A stretch of 64,000 nt of DNA from Frankia sp. AiPa1 (lineage in GTDB: Bacteria > Actinomycetota > Actinomycetes > Frankiales > Frankiaceae), in assembly GCF_023243075.1 (NCBI RefSeq), contig NZ_JALKFZ020000175.1, positions 62,001 to 126,000 of the forward strand, written 5' to 3'. Made by a program: the position numbers and the translations under genes. Shown piece after piece: positions 28,214 to 37,636 of the stretch (within the stretch, counting starts at the first letter, position 1; each line of letters opens with the position of its first letter). The notes under the pieces are model-generated. The model saw only the letters and a list, made by a program, of their open reading frames with translations, did not search any database and was not told where the DNA came from.

Positions 28214-29335
28214 TCAGCGGGCCGGGAGGAGCAGGACGAGGTCGTCGCGGTGGATGATCTCGCGTTCATAGGTGGGGCCGAGCTCGGCGGCGAGTTCGGC
28301 GGTGGAGCGGCCGAGCATCTGGGGGAGCTCGGTGGCGTCGAAGGCGACCAGGCCCCGGGCGACGGGCTGGCCCTGCGGGTCGACCAGGTCCACCGGATCG
28401 CCGGCCACGAAATCGCCGTCCACGGCGAGAATGCCGGCGGGCAGCAGGGACGCCCGGCGGCGCACCACCGCGGCGACCGCACCCGCATCAAGGCGTAGCC
28501 GTCCTTCCGGGGCGGTGGCGTGGGCGAGCCACAGCAGGCGCGACGCCCGGCGCGGGCCGGTGGGGTGAAAGACCGTGCCGACCTTGTCCCCGCGCAGGGC
28601 GGACGCAGCGTTCTCCGCCGAGGTGATGATCGCGTGCACGCCGCCGGACGTCGCCATCCGAGCTGCGTCGATCTTGGTTGCCATGCCCCCACTGCCGACA
28701 CCTGCACTGCCGGTACCGCGTGCGGTCAGGCCGACGAGGTCGTCGTCGGACCGGATCTCCCGGACCAGACTCGCCGGGCCCAGGCGCGGATTGGCGTCGT
28801 AGAGGCCATCGACGTCGGACAGCAGCACGAGCAGGTCGGCGGACACGAGGTGGGCGACGATCGCGGCCAGCCGGTCGTTGTCGCCGAAGCGGATCTCCTG
28901 AGTGGCCACCGCGTCGTTCTCGTTGATGATCGGGACGACCCCGAGCTCGAGCAGCCGGTCGAGCGTGGTCCGCGCGTTGCGGTAGTGGGTGCGTCGGATG
29001 ACGTCGGTGGCGGTGAGCAGCACCTGCCCAACGCGCACCCCCGCCCGGCCGAACGCCTCGGCGTAGCTGTGGACGAGCGAGCTCTGCCCGACGCTCGCCG
29101 CTGCCTGCTGGGTGGCGAGGTCACGCGGGCGGCGGGCCAGCCCCAGCGGCGCGAGCCCGGCGGCGATCGCGCCGGAGGACACCAGTACCAGCTGCCCGCC
29201 CTGACCGACCCGGGGCAGCAGGGCGGCGACGAGATCCTCCAGCCGTCCGACATCGAGGCCCCCTGCGGCCGTCGTCAGCGAGGAGGAGCCGACCTTGACC
29301 ACGACCCGCTGCGCTTCGGCCACGAACCCGCGCAC
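28214..29335 (-). CDS. proB: Glutamate 5-kinase
   Basis: A 373-residue enzyme for the first step of proline synthesis. The amino-acid-kinase domain shows VVVKVGSSSLTT, VSSGAIAAGLAPLG, VPIINENDAVATQEIRFGDN and GTGSAGVGSGGMATKIDAA; the C-terminal 90 residues form a PUA domain (GRLRLDAGAVAAV, ELPQMLGRSTAEL). ATG at 29335, 128 bp after obgE. It is convergent with sbcC, with 30 bp between stops. Confidence 0.96.
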   Translation of the reverse strand: MRGFVAEAQRVVVKVGSSSLTTAAGGLDVGRLEDLVAALLPRVGQGGQLVLVSSGAIAAGLAPLGLARRPRDLATQQAAASVGQSSLVHSYAEAFGRAGVRVGQVLLTATDVIRRTHYRNARTTLDRLLELGVVPIINENDAVATQEIRFGDNDRLAAIVAHLVSADLLVLLSDVDGLYDANPRLGPASLVREIRSDDDLVGLTARGTGSAGVGSGGMATKIDAARMATSGGVHAIITSAENAASALRGDKVGTVFHPTGPRRASRLLWLAHATAPEGRLRLDAGAVAAVVRRRASLLPAGILAVDGDFVAGDPVDLVDPQGQPVARGLVAFDATELPQMLGRSTAELAAELGPTYEREIIHRDDLVLLLPAR

Positions 29336-29463
29336 GTCCCACCCTCCACCGCTTGCCGCCTGTGCGACGTCCTGCCCGGCAGCCGGTCGGGAACGTCTGC
29401 TGATCAGGAACTCTGCCGGCCAGGAACTCTGCCGGCCAGAAGCACCTTCTCGCCGGGACCGCG

Positions 29464-31086
29464 CTAGGCCGACGCCCGGCCGTCCGATTCCGCGGGACCA
29501 GCAGCACCCGGCGGGACATGATCAGCGGCGGCGCGCGGGCCGTCGCGATCGACCGGGCTCTGCGCGCCGTTGCGGCGTTCCAGGTCGTCGTCCTCGAGGT
29601 GGCCGACCGGGTCGAAGGTGCGGGTGCGCTCGGCCCGAGCCATGCGCTCGGCCCGGGTCAGGCGGACCGAGGCGCGCAGCCGGTCGTCGCTGCCGCGCGG
29701 TCCGAGCCTGAGCTCGTCGCCGTCTGGAGCAGACCTACCGCCAGCCGGGGCGGGCCGGGCAGTGGGCGCCGCCTCCTCGGTGAGCAGGCCGCCGCCGCTG
29801 AGCGTCGGCTCCCACTCGAAGGTCACCTCACCGATCGTGACCTCGACGCCCGAGGTGGCCCCGAGACGGGCGAGTTCCTTCTCCACTCCGAGCCGGGCCA
29901 GCCGGTCAGCCAGGAAGCCGATGGCCTCGTCGTTGGTGAAGTCGGTCTGACGTACCCAGCGGTGCGGCTTCGGCCCGCTGATCAGGAAGCCGTCACCGCT
30001 GGCCGTCACCGCGAAGTCGGGCTCGTTCACCGCCCGCGGACGCAGGACGATGCGGGTCGCGCTCTGGCTCGGCGCGCTCGCCCGATGCTCGGCCACCTTG
30101 GCGGCCAGGGCCAGCGACAGTGCGTGCACCCCCTGGTGGGTCGCGGTACTGAGCGCGAACACGTCGAGCCCGCGGGCTAGCAGGTCCGGGGTCACCAGCT
30201 CGGCGAGGTCGGCCGCGTCCGGGACGTCAATCTTGTTGAGCACCACCAGCCGAGGCCGGGTCGACAGATCCGAGGAGTAGGCGGCGAGCTCGGACTCGAT
30301 CACGTCCAGATCGGTCAACGGGTCGCGGCCGGGCTCGAGAGTGGCGCAGTCCAGCACATGCACGATCAGTGAGCACCGCTCGATGTGCCGCAGGAACTCA
30401 AGGCCCAGGCCACGACCTTCGCTTGCCCCGGGGATGAGCCCCGGGACGTCCGCCACCGTGTACGGAGGGTGGTCACCAGCCTGGGCGACGCCGAGGTTCG
30501 GCACGAGTGTGGTGAACGGATAGTCCGCGATCTTCGGCCGGGCGGCGCTGAGCACCGAGACCAGCGATGACTTGCCGGCGCTGGGGAAGCCCACGAGCGC
30601 CACGTCCGCCACCGTCTTGAGCTCGAGGACGGCGTCGAGCAGCTCGCCGGGTTCACCGAGCTCGGCGAACCCGGGTGCCTTGCGGCGGGCCGACGCCAGC
30701 GACGCGTTACCTCGCCCGCCCCGCCCGCCCCGGGCCAGCACGTACGCGCTGCCCACACCGACCAGATCGACGAGCTGCTGCCCGTCGTCGCTCAGCACGA
30801 CCGTGCCATCGGGGACGGGCAGGACGAGGTCCTCCCCGTCCGCGCCGTGGCGGTTGGACCCCTGCCCGGGACGGCCACGAGTGGCCCGCTGGTGCGGATG
30901 GAAGTGGAAGTCGAGCAGCGTCGTCACGCTGGCGTCGACGACGAGCCGGACATCGCCGCCGCGACCGCCGTCTCCCCCGTCCGGCCCGCCCAGCGGCTTG
31001 AACTTCTCCCGGTGGATGGACGCGCAGCCGTGCCCACCGTCCCCAGCCGCCGCATGCAGCACCACCCGGTCAACAAAGTTTGACAC
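29464..31086 (-). CDS. obgE: Obg GTPase (CgtA)
   Basis: A 540-residue ribosome-assembly and stress GTPase. The glycine-rich Obg domain is at 1-157 ([29 protein letters not shown]), and the G domain at about 160-330 has G1 [10 protein letters not shown]2 [13 protein letters not shown]3 [12 protein letters not shown] and G4 NKIDVPDA. The OCT domain follows ([18 protein letters not shown]). A further 130-residue charged tail, Arg/Asp/Pro-rich, is longer than in most Obg proteins. It belongs to the rplU-rpmA-obgE-proB series. Confidence 0.96.
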   Translation of the reverse strand: MSNFVDRVVLHAAAGDGGHGCASIHREKFKPLGGPDGGDGGRGGDVRLVVDASVTTLLDFHFHPHQRATRGRPGQGSNRHGADGEDLVLPVPDGTVVLSDDGQQLVDLVGVGSAYVLARGGRGGRGNASLASARRKAPGFAELGEPGELLDAVLELKTVADVALVGFPSAGKSSLVSVLSAARPKIADYPFTTLVPNLGVAQAGDHPPYTVADVPGLIPGASEGRGLGLEFLRHIERCSLIVHVLDCATLEPGRDPLTDLDVIESELAAYSSDLSTRPRLVVLNKIDVPDAADLAELVTPDLLARGLDVFALSTATHQGVHALSLALAAKVAEHRASAPSQSATRIVLRPRAVNEPDFAVTASGDGFLISGPKPHRWVRQTDFTNDEAIGFLADRLARLGVEKELARLGATSGVEVTIGEVTFEWEPTLSGGGLLTEEAAPTARPAPAGGRSAPDGDELRLGPRGSDDRLRASVRLTRAERMARAERTRTFDPVGHLEDDDLERRNGAQSPVDRDGPRAAADHVPPGAAGPAESDGRASA

Positions 31087-31316
31087 CGCCGCCTCCTCTC
31101 CCGCCGACTCCCGCCCCGCCTATGCCTGAACGCCCGGCGCCGAGCGCACCGGGGCCGCCTGCCACGTCGGGCTCTTTACATGGCAAACCGCGCGCGTCTT
31201 CCTGCGGCGGATCGAAATCCCAGCAGGACGACGCGCGCGGCTCACTCGCTCACGACCGAGCACTCACCCGACCCGGCACCAGCCGGACCGGGGCCGCGCC
31301 ACCGGCCGCAGCCGGC

Positions 31317-31589
31317 TCAGGCCGCGCGTGCCGCCGCCTCGGCGGCCACCACGTTCACGACTCGCCGGCCACGGCGGTACCCGAACTGGACGTGCCCCGC
31401 AGACAGGGCGAACAGCGTGTCGTCCTTGCCCCGCCCGACCAGCTCGCCGGGGTGGAAGTGGGTGCCGCGCTGGCGGACCAGGATCTCGCCAGCCTTGACG
31501 ACCTGGCCGCCGAACCGCTTCACCCCAAGGCGCTGGGCGTTGGAATCCCGACCGTTGCGCGAGGAGCTCGCGCCCTTCTTGTGCGCCAT
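31317..31589 (-). CDS. rpmA: 50S ribosomal protein L27
   Basis: A 90-residue L27 starting [20 protein letters not shown], the invariant N-terminus that reaches the peptidyl-transferase centre; [20 protein letters not shown] and [18 protein letters not shown] complete the fold. No Firmicutes-type cleaved N-terminal extension. It starts 5 bp after rplU, as in most bacteria. A 230-bp gap separates it from obgE. Confidence 0.98.
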   Translation of the reverse strand: MAHKKGASSSRNGRDSNAQRLGVKRFGGQVVKAGEILVRQRGTHFHPGELVGRGKDDTLFALSAGHVQFGYRRGRRVVNVVAAEAAARAA

Positions 31590-31594
31590 CGGTG

Positions 31595-31912
31595 TCAGGC
31601 CTTCCCGGTCTCGATGCCGGTCACCTTGAGCCGCGTCAGCTTCTGGCGGTGGCCCTGACGCTTGTGGTAGCCGGTCTTGTTCTTGAACTTGTGGATCCGG
31701 ATCTTCGGACCCTTGACGACGCCGACCACCTCGGCGGTCACCGCGACGGACGCGAGCGCGTCCGCGGCGTGGGTGACCGAGTCGCCGTCGACAAGCAGGA
31801 GCGCCGGAAGATTCACGGCCGCGCCCGGCTTTCCGGAAAGGAGTTCGACGTCGACGACATCGCCGACGGCGACCCTGTGCTGCTTGCCGCCGCTGGCAAC
31901 GACCGCGTACAC
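31595..31912 (-). CDS. rplU: 50S ribosomal protein L21
   Basis: A 105-residue L21: [20 protein letters not shown] at the N-terminus and the RNA-binding C-terminal [18 protein letters not shown]. The GTG at 31912 with AGGGAG at correct spacing is the true start; the frame is open for 64 further codons upstream, but these do not belong to L21. First gene of the rplU-rpmA-obgE-proB series. Confidence 0.97.
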   Translation of the reverse strand: MYAVVASGGKQHRVAVGDVVDVELLSGKPGAAVNLPALLLVDGDSVTHAADALASVAVTAEVVGVVKGPKIRIHKFKNKTGYHKRQGHRQKLTRLKVTGIETGKA

Positions 31913-32220
31913 CAGATCTCCCTGCTGTTGTTGTGCCCTGCTGCTGACACCCGCTGTGATCACGTGAAACCACGCCCGCGTGTGGACGACGGCTCCGCGC
32001 GGAGCTCCGATGCGAAACCACCACGTGTCGGACCACACAGAATCCCGGCTCGCATCATGCCGGGTCCCGATTCCCCGGTGGGTTGGCCCCGATCCGGTGG
32101 ACACGCGGCCTCCACCTTACAGGTCCTTCGCCCCAGGGTGACGGTCGGGAGCCGGCCAGACGAAGATCGGGGCCCCTCGATCCCCGCCACGGGTCATTCC
32201 GCGGATGACCCATACGGGCC
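31913..32220 (-). promoter_or_regulatory. rplU leader and divergent intergenic region
   Basis: About 300 bp upstream of rplU with no supported gene. A 14-bp perfect palindrome GCTCCGCGCGGAGC (31992-32005) could form a leader hairpin about 80 nt before the start codon, and a second palindrome CGGAGCTCCG overlaps its right side. This would suit an autoregulatory ribosomal-protein leader but cannot be assigned to a known class by eye. Confidence 0.4.
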
Positions 32221-32892
32221 ATGGTTAACCGCCCGCGCCAGAGAGAAGCATGGATCGTCCACATGGCGCGCAGTCCGCGAAGGATCGTGCGGCTCCGGCG
32301 CCAGATGGTCGCGCCGGGGGTGATGGGGATGGTCTGGCAGGTGCTGGTCTGGGGCGCCGCCACGGGAACGGCGGGGGCGCTCGCCGTCGCCTGCCGGCCG
32401 GCCGCGTTGGCCGCGCGCCGGCATGGCTCGATCCCCGGCACCGTGCCCGCGGCGACCGGCGCCCTGGTCGTGCTGGGCGTCACTGGACTGGTTCTGACGG
32501 CGCTCGCCAGAGTCCCGGCCTGGGCTGGCGCCTGCTGGCTGCTGGCCACCGCTCTCGCGGCCGGCTGGATCGCGGTGCGCCGTCGGGACCCGGCCGCCTG
32601 GGGGCTCGTCGCCGCGCCAGAATCGAAGCCGACGCCCCTGCCGGACGCCGAAGCCGCTCCCCGCCGCCTGATGCACCCGGATCTGGCCGATCAGGACGAT
32701 CTCGTACAGTCACTGACGATCGCTTCCTATGCGCTGCAGATGGGTGACGCGCCGCGCGCCCATCAGGCGGTCGAAGCCGCGCTGAGCCGTTCCCGGGCCA
32801 CGTTGGACCTGCTGTTGCGCGAGGACCCGGGCCGTCGCTTCACCCGGTCCGCACCAGCCACTCAGAGCTCGGCCGGACCCACCGCGGCCTGA
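32221..32892 (+). CDS. Predicted membrane protein with a kinase-dimerisation-like C-terminus
   Basis: A 223-residue protein; an ATG at 32263 is an alternative start. Hydrophobic segments at about 35-62, 75-97 and 100-118 suggest two to three membrane helices. The C-terminal helix DDLVQSLTIASYALQMGDAP followed by RAHQAVEAALSRSRATLDLL resembles the dimerisation helix pair of actinobacterial NarL-type sensor kinases, but there is no phospho-acceptor His in it and no ATPase domain. Lies on the plus strand between rne and rplU. Function not recognised. Confidence 0.6.
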   Translation: MVNRPRQREAWIVHMARSPRRIVRLRRQMVAPGVMGMVWQVLVWGAATGTAGALAVACRPAALAARRHGSIPGTVPAATGALVVLGVTGLVLTALARVPAWAGACWLLATALAAGWIAVRRRDPAAWGLVAAPESKPTPLPDAEAAPRRLMHPDLADQDDLVQSLTIASYALQMGDAPRAHQAVEAALSRSRATLDLLLREDPGRRFTRSAPATQSSAGPTAA

Positions 32893-33098
32893 TCCCCCGA
32901 CGGCTCACGGCCGACGGCCGCCGTACCCGTCCCCGACCCCATGCTCGGCCCCTGGCCCCTTTGCCCCCCACGGCGACCTGTTTGGGCGGATCTTGTTTGG
33001 TGGACCGCTGCACTGTGTGACAACCATGGTTCCGCGCGGGTGGCAAGCGTCCAGGCCGGACAGCCGCTGAGGTGCCGGCCACCGGCTGTCCGGCATGC

Positions 33099-33143
33099 GG
33101 GCGATCGTCGGTCGGGCGATCGTCGGTCGGGCGATCGTCGGTC
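33099..33143. repeat. Three perfect 15-bp tandem repeats at the rne 3' end
   Basis: GGGCGATCGTCGGTC is repeated exactly at 33099-33113, 33114-33128 and 33129-33143, followed by a partial fourth GGGCG. The array ends 5 bp before the rne stop codon on the minus strand, so it is in the rne 3' untranslated region. Each unit contains the palindrome CGATCG. Confidence 0.9.
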
Positions 33144-33148
33144 GGGCG

Positions 33149-36100
33149 TCAGTCGGTGGTGCTCTCCGCTGTCGACGGGACGGGCACGAGCGTCTCGGCG
33201 GCCGGCTGGGATGCGGGCCGGGAGGCCCGGCGCCGTCGACGGGCCGGCTTGTCCGAGCCCGCGCCGCCAGTCCCGCCGGCCAGGCTGTCGGGATCGTCGG
33301 AATTGGCGTAGACGGGTGGCGTCGGGTCGCTCTCCGAAGCCGCGGGAGGAACGCTCGCGGTCGGGCCGTGTCCGTTGCCGTTGACCGCCAGCGCCCCGAC
33401 GCCGTCCGGCCCGCCCGAGGAGGCGGCATTCTCCCCCACCACCCGCACCGACCCTGCCGCCGCCAACGACCCAGACGGTGCAGCCCCAGACAGTGCAGCC
33501 CCAGACGGTGCAGCCTCAGACGGTGCGACAGCCCCGGAGGGCACCGGGTCAGGCCCCGTCGCGTCGGCTGCCAACGCACCGCCGGAGGAGCCGACAGCGG
33601 CCGCGGACCCCGAGGCAGACGCGATGGCCGAGGAGGAAACAGCCTGGCTCAGTGCCGCGACCAACGCCGGGCCGCCCGCGGCCCGCGTCGCGGCTCCCCG
33701 GGACCGTCGCCCCCCGCCGCCGGACCCGGTGCCGCCTCCAGAGCCGTTCCCGCCAGTAGAGCCGTTCCCGCTGGCAGAGTCAGTCCCATCGCCAGACCCG
33801 CCGACGCCCGACGCCGGCTCGGGCGCGGCCTGCGCCCCCTGGCTGTTCTGCGCATGGCCGTTATGACCGTTCGCGCTCTGGCCGTTGCCGCTCTGCGAGT
33901 TGCCGCTATGACCGCCGCCGTTCAGGTGGATGGTGACGCCGCGGCCGTTGCAGTGCACGCAGGGCTCGCTGTATGCCTCGAGCAAGCCCTGACCCACCCG
34001 CTTGCGGGTCATCTGGACCAAGCCGAGGCTCGTCACCTCGGCGACCTGGTGACGGGTGCGGTCGCGGCCGAGGCATTCGGTGAGCCGGCGTAGGACCAGC
34101 TCCCGGTTGCTCTCCAGCACCATGTCGATGAAGTCGATGACGATGATCCCGCCGATGTCGCGCAGCCGGAGCTGGCGGACGATCTCCTCCGCGGCCTCCA
34201 GGTTGTTCTTGGTGACCGTCTCCTCGAGGTTGCCGCCCTTGCCGGTGAACTTGCCGGTGTTGACGTCGATCACCGTCATCGCCTCGGTGCGGTCGATGAC
34301 CAGCGAGCCGCCCGAGGGCAGCCAGACCTTACGGTCGAGCGCCTTGGCGAGTTGCTCGTCGACGCGGTAGTCGGCGAAGACGTCACCCGTCCCGGTGTAG
34401 CGACGGATGCGCGGACGCAGGTCGGACGCGACTGTGTCGATGTACTCCTCGATCGTGCGTGCCTCGCCGGAGCCCTGGACGACGAGCTCGGTGAAGTCCT
34501 CGTTGAAGATGTCGCGAATGACCCGCACGACGAGGTCGGGCTCGCCGGAGAGCAGCGCCGGCGCGGACGCCTTCTTCGACCGGCGCTGGATGTCGTCCCA
34601 CTGGGCGGCGAGCCGCTCCACGTCGCGGGCAAGCTCGGCCTCGCTCGCGCCTTCGGCCGCGGTGCGCACGATGACCCCGCCGTCCTCAGGCGTGATCTTC
34701 TTCAGGATGCCCTTGAGTCGAGCCCGCTCGGTGTCGGGCAGCTTGCGGCTGATGCCGGCGTTCTGGCCGTCCGGTACGTACACGAGGTACCGGCCGGGCA
34801 GACTGATCTGACTGGTGAGCCGGGCGCCCTTGTGCCCGAGCGGGTCCTTGGACACCTGGACCAGCACCGACTGCCCGGACTTGAGCACCTGCTCGATCTT
34901 GCGGGGACGGCCATCGAGCCCGGACGCGTCGTAGTTGACCTCGCCGGCGTACAGCACGGCGTTGCGCCCCTTGCCGATGTCGACGAACGCTGCCTCCATG
35001 CTGGCCAGCACGTTCTGCACTCGGCCGAGGTAGACGTTGCCCGCATAGGACGCGGAGCTGGCCCTGGTGACGAAGTGCTCGACGAGCACGCCATCCTCGA
35101 GCACGGCGATCTGGGTGCGGTCACCGGCGTGACGCACGATCATGCGACGCTCGACGGCCTCACGGCGGGCGAGGAACTCGGCCTCGGTGACGATCGGCGG
35201 GCGGCGCCGCCCGCTGTCCCGGCCCTCGCGCCGACGCTGGCGCTTGGCCTCGAGCCGCGTCGACCCACTCAGGCCACGGACAAGATCATCATCACGCCGC
35301 GTCTCGCGGACATGCACGACGGTGTTCGGCGGATCGTCCACGGTGGGCGATTCCTCGCCGCCGGTGCGGCGACGCCGACGACGGCGCCGACGGGAGCCAC
35401 CTGACGACTCGTCGTCACCGTCGGCGTCCTCGCCATCGCGGTCGGCCGTGTCCTCGGTGTCGTCGGACGTGTCGGCCGCATCGCTCTCCCAGCCTGCGGC
35501 GACACCATCCGCGAGCTCGGCGCCAGCCGCCTGCGGGTCCACCACGGCGGCGGCGGTCGGCGCATCGTCGGTCGTGCCCGCCTCGGTGGACTCGTCGGCA
35601 TGCAGGTCCGACTCGTCCTCGTCGCCGCGCGCCCGGCCGCGTCCCCGGCGGCCACGCCGCCGGCGGCGGGTCGAGCCCGAGCCGGAGCCCTGCTCGTCGT
35701 CGTCGAACTCGCCGTCGTCGGCCATGGCGAACTCGCCGGCGGTGATCTCCTCGTCCTCCTCGTCGACGACCGGCGCGGTGCTCTCCGGTTCGACCAGGGC
35801 GGAATCCGGTCCTGCCTCGGGGGGCGGCGGCGCCAGGTCTTCTGCTGGGAGCCGCCCGACAGCATTCTCCCGGGGCCACCGGGGCTCCGCCGCCGGCTCC
35901 GGTGCCTGGAAGGTCACCATCGCCACGGGTCGGCGCACAGAGGGCCGCGACGCGGGCGGCTGTGACGGCTCCTCGACGGCATCCGTCCAGGTCGGTGCGG
36001 CTACTCGCCGGGACCGCGTCCGGCCACGGGACCCGGCCCCACCAATCGGTGCACCGATGGTGCCGGCGTCCGTGCTCGCCACGGGGTCGACCGGCGCCGG

Positions 36101-37522
36101 CTGGGCCGCAGCCGCCTCGGAGGCGGACTCGGACGCCGCCGTGGGCGCCGTGGGCTGCGCGACCGGAGCCTCGACACTGAGGATCGCGGCCTCGACGGCT
36201 TCCTCTGTGCCGGCAGCTTCCGTCTCGGCAGCCTTCGGTCCGGTGGAGGCGACCTCGGACGCCGCAGGTGTGGTCTGCGGGGTGGTCAGGGTCGGCGCAG
36301 CGGCGGTGTCGGTCGACGCGGTCCCGGCCGGCGCAGGCGACGAGGCCGCTCTGGCGGCCCGGCTGGCACGCGTGGAACGCCGGGCGCCCTTGGCGGGGAC
36401 GGCGCTCTCGGCGGAGGCAGTGCCATCCGAGGAAGCAGCGCTCTGCGAGGAGACGGCGCTATCTGTGGAGACGGCGTCTCGCACTGAGGCAGTGCTATGC
36501 CCGGGGGCAGTGCCTTCCGAGGCGGCACTGCTCTGCGCGAGGACCGCGCTCTCGGCAGGGACGGCGCTCTCGGCAGGGACGGCGCTCTCGGCGGAGACGT
36601 TCTCGGACGTGGCGCGACGCCGGGTGCTCCGGGCGCGGCTGCGAGCGCGCGGAGCGGCCACGGACTCGGCGGTGGGTTCGTCCCCGAGTGTCATGGCGGC
36701 GGATGCCGCGTCCGAGGCTGCGTCCGGCACAGCGACGGCGTCTTTTCCTCCGGGTATGTCCTCTGCGGCAACGGATGCCGCAGCGGCCGGGCCGGCTGGG
36801 GCATCGGCTGCCGGCGGCGGGCTGATCGGGCCGGAGGTCGCCCGGCGCGCACGGGTGCGGCGGGTCCTGGGAGCCTCCTGCGCTGGGGCCGCGGCCGACG
36901 GGGCGTCAGCGGGCGGCGCCCCGGCCGCGGCCACGAGGACAGCAGCGACCGGCGCCAGCTCAACACTCACCTGTCCCTCCGCGGCATCGATGCCGGTCCC
37001 GCCCTCCACCACGGGCGGGGCGTCGGCCGGGGCCGTCTCGCGAACCGCACGGCGGCCGCGGGAGCGCCGCGGGGGCGCGGCCGGCGAGGCCGTACCGGAT
37101 TCCTGCGCCGCAGGCGGCTCAGCCACCGACGGCTGCGTCACCGACGCGGACGCATCGGGAGGCGGCACGTCGGACGGTGGGGTGCCGGCGGATGGGGTGT
37201 CGGTCTCGGCGGCCTTCGCCGGGGTAGCGCGGCCGGATCGAGTACGCGCCGTTGTGCTGCCGGCGCTTCGGGTACGCCGCTTGGCCGGTGACGGAGCCGC
37301 GTCGGCGGCTGCCGCGGCAGGCGTGTCGGCGGGAGCCGCATCGGCCGGGGAGGTCGCGGTCGCGCCGTCGCCAGCCGGCGCGGCACTGATCGGGGAGGCT
37401 GGATCCACGACTGCCGGCGAGTCGGTAGGCGCGCCAGCGGCGCGTCCCGCCGCTCGGCGCCGACGCGGCGCGGGGCGGGTGGATTCCAGATCGGGCTGAG
37501 TGGTCAGGTCATCGTCGGGCAC
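33149..37522 (-). CDS. rne: Ribonuclease E/G with very long disordered extensions
   Basis: A 1457-residue RNase E/G. The catalytic core begins near residue 793 (MIVRHAGDRTQIAVLEDG), contains the S1-like domain (YAGNVYLGRVQNVLASMEAA), the DNase-I-like metal sites MTVIDVNTGKFTG and GIIVIDFIDM, and the zinc link EPCVHCNGRG near 1187. The N-terminal 790 residues are Ala/Ser/Pro/Thr/Glu-rich repeats with basic RRRR patches, and a Gly/Ser/Ala-rich 260-residue tail follows the core. Such extensions scaffold degradosome partners and RNA in actinobacteria. GTG start at 37522. It sits upstream of rplU and downstream of the radical-SAM pair, as is usual. Confidence 0.93.
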   Translation of the reverse strand: MPDDDLTTQPDLESTRPAPRRRRAAGRAAGAPTDSPAVVDPASPISAAPAGDGATATSPADAAPADTPAAAAADAAPSPAKRRTRSAGSTTARTRSGRATPAKAAETDTPSAGTPPSDVPPPDASASVTQPSVAEPPAAQESGTASPAAPPRRSRGRRAVRETAPADAPPVVEGGTGIDAAEGQVSVELAPVAAVLVAAAGAPPADAPSAAAPAQEAPRTRRTRARRATSGPISPPPAADAPAGPAAAASVAAEDIPGGKDAVAVPDAASDAASAAMTLGDEPTAESVAAPRARSRARSTRRRATSENVSAESAVPAESAVPAESAVLAQSSAASEGTAPGHSTASVRDAVSTDSAVSSQSAASSDGTASAESAVPAKGARRSTRASRAARAASSPAPAGTASTDTAAAPTLTTPQTTPAASEVASTGPKAAETEAAGTEEAVEAAILSVEAPVAQPTAPTAASESASEAAAAQPAPVDPVASTDAGTIGAPIGGAGSRGRTRSRRVAAPTWTDAVEEPSQPPASRPSVRRPVAMVTFQAPEPAAEPRWPRENAVGRLPAEDLAPPPPEAGPDSALVEPESTAPVVDEEDEEITAGEFAMADDGEFDDDEQGSGSGSTRRRRRGRRGRGRARGDEDESDLHADESTEAGTTDDAPTAAAVVDPQAAGAELADGVAAGWESDAADTSDDTEDTADRDGEDADGDDESSGGSRRRRRRRRRTGGEESPTVDDPPNTVVHVRETRRDDDLVRGLSGSTRLEAKRQRRREGRDSGRRRPPIVTEAEFLARREAVERRMIVRHAGDRTQIAVLEDGVLVEHFVTRASSASYAGNVYLGRVQNVLASMEAAFVDIGKGRNAVLYAGEVNYDASGLDGRPRKIEQVLKSGQSVLVQVSKDPLGHKGARLTSQISLPGRYLVYVPDGQNAGISRKLPDTERARLKGILKKITPEDGGVIVRTAAEGASEAELARDVERLAAQWDDIQRRSKKASAPALLSGEPDLVVRVIRDIFNEDFTELVVQGSGEARTIEEYIDTVASDLRPRIRRYTGTGDVFADYRVDEQLAKALDRKVWLPSGGSLVIDRTEAMTVIDVNTGKFTGKGGNLEETVTKNNLEAAEEIVRQLRLRDIGGIIVIDFIDMVLESNRELVLRRLTECLGRDRTRHQVAEVTSLGLVQMTRKRVGQGLLEAYSEPCVHCNGRGVTIHLNGGGHSGNSQSGNGQSANGHNGHAQNSQGAQAAPEPASGVGGSGDGTDSASGNGSTGGNGSGGGTGSGGGGRRSRGAATRAAGGPALVAALSQAVSSSAIASASGSAAAVGSSGGALAADATGPDPVPSGAVAPSEAAPSGAALSGAAPSGSLAAAGSVRVVGENAASSGGPDGVGALAVNGNGHGPTASVPPAASESDPTPPVYANSDDPDSLAGGTGGAGSDKPARRRRRASRPASQPAAETLVPVPSTAESTTD
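36546..36599. repeat. 18-bp minisatellite inside rne
   Basis: Three tandem 18-bp units (GCGCTCTCGGCAGGGACG; 36546-36563, 36564-36581, 36582-36599, the last slightly diverged) encode a six-residue repeat ESAVPA in the disordered N-terminal region. Unit length divisible by three keeps the frame if copy number changes. Confidence 0.85.
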
Positions 37523-37636
37523 GGGTTAAGAAGCCTCTCGGGCTCCCGGGCGCGCTGCAGGTGCAGTCGCGACCGCGCAGAAGCCGTTGTCTCGGTCCGG
37601 CGCGAGCAGCGCCGGGAAATCCTGCGACGCCCTGCA

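Noticed and set aside
31913-32104. N-terminal extension of L21
   Set aside because: The frame is open, but L21 begins at the GTG at 31912 with a good ribosome-binding site; upstream codons match nothing in L21.
31913-32220. Known riboswitch in the rplU leader
   Set aside because: Palindromes are present but no recognisable aptamer core; recorded only as a leader region.
33099-33143. Short regular repeats considered as a CRISPR array
   Set aside because: Units are directly adjacent with no spacers and no cas genes are nearby.
35142-37499. 785-codon plus-strand frame opposite the rne N-terminus
   Set aside because: Ser/Ala/Arg-rich product of the low-complexity rne region; the rne frame continues into a clear catalytic core.
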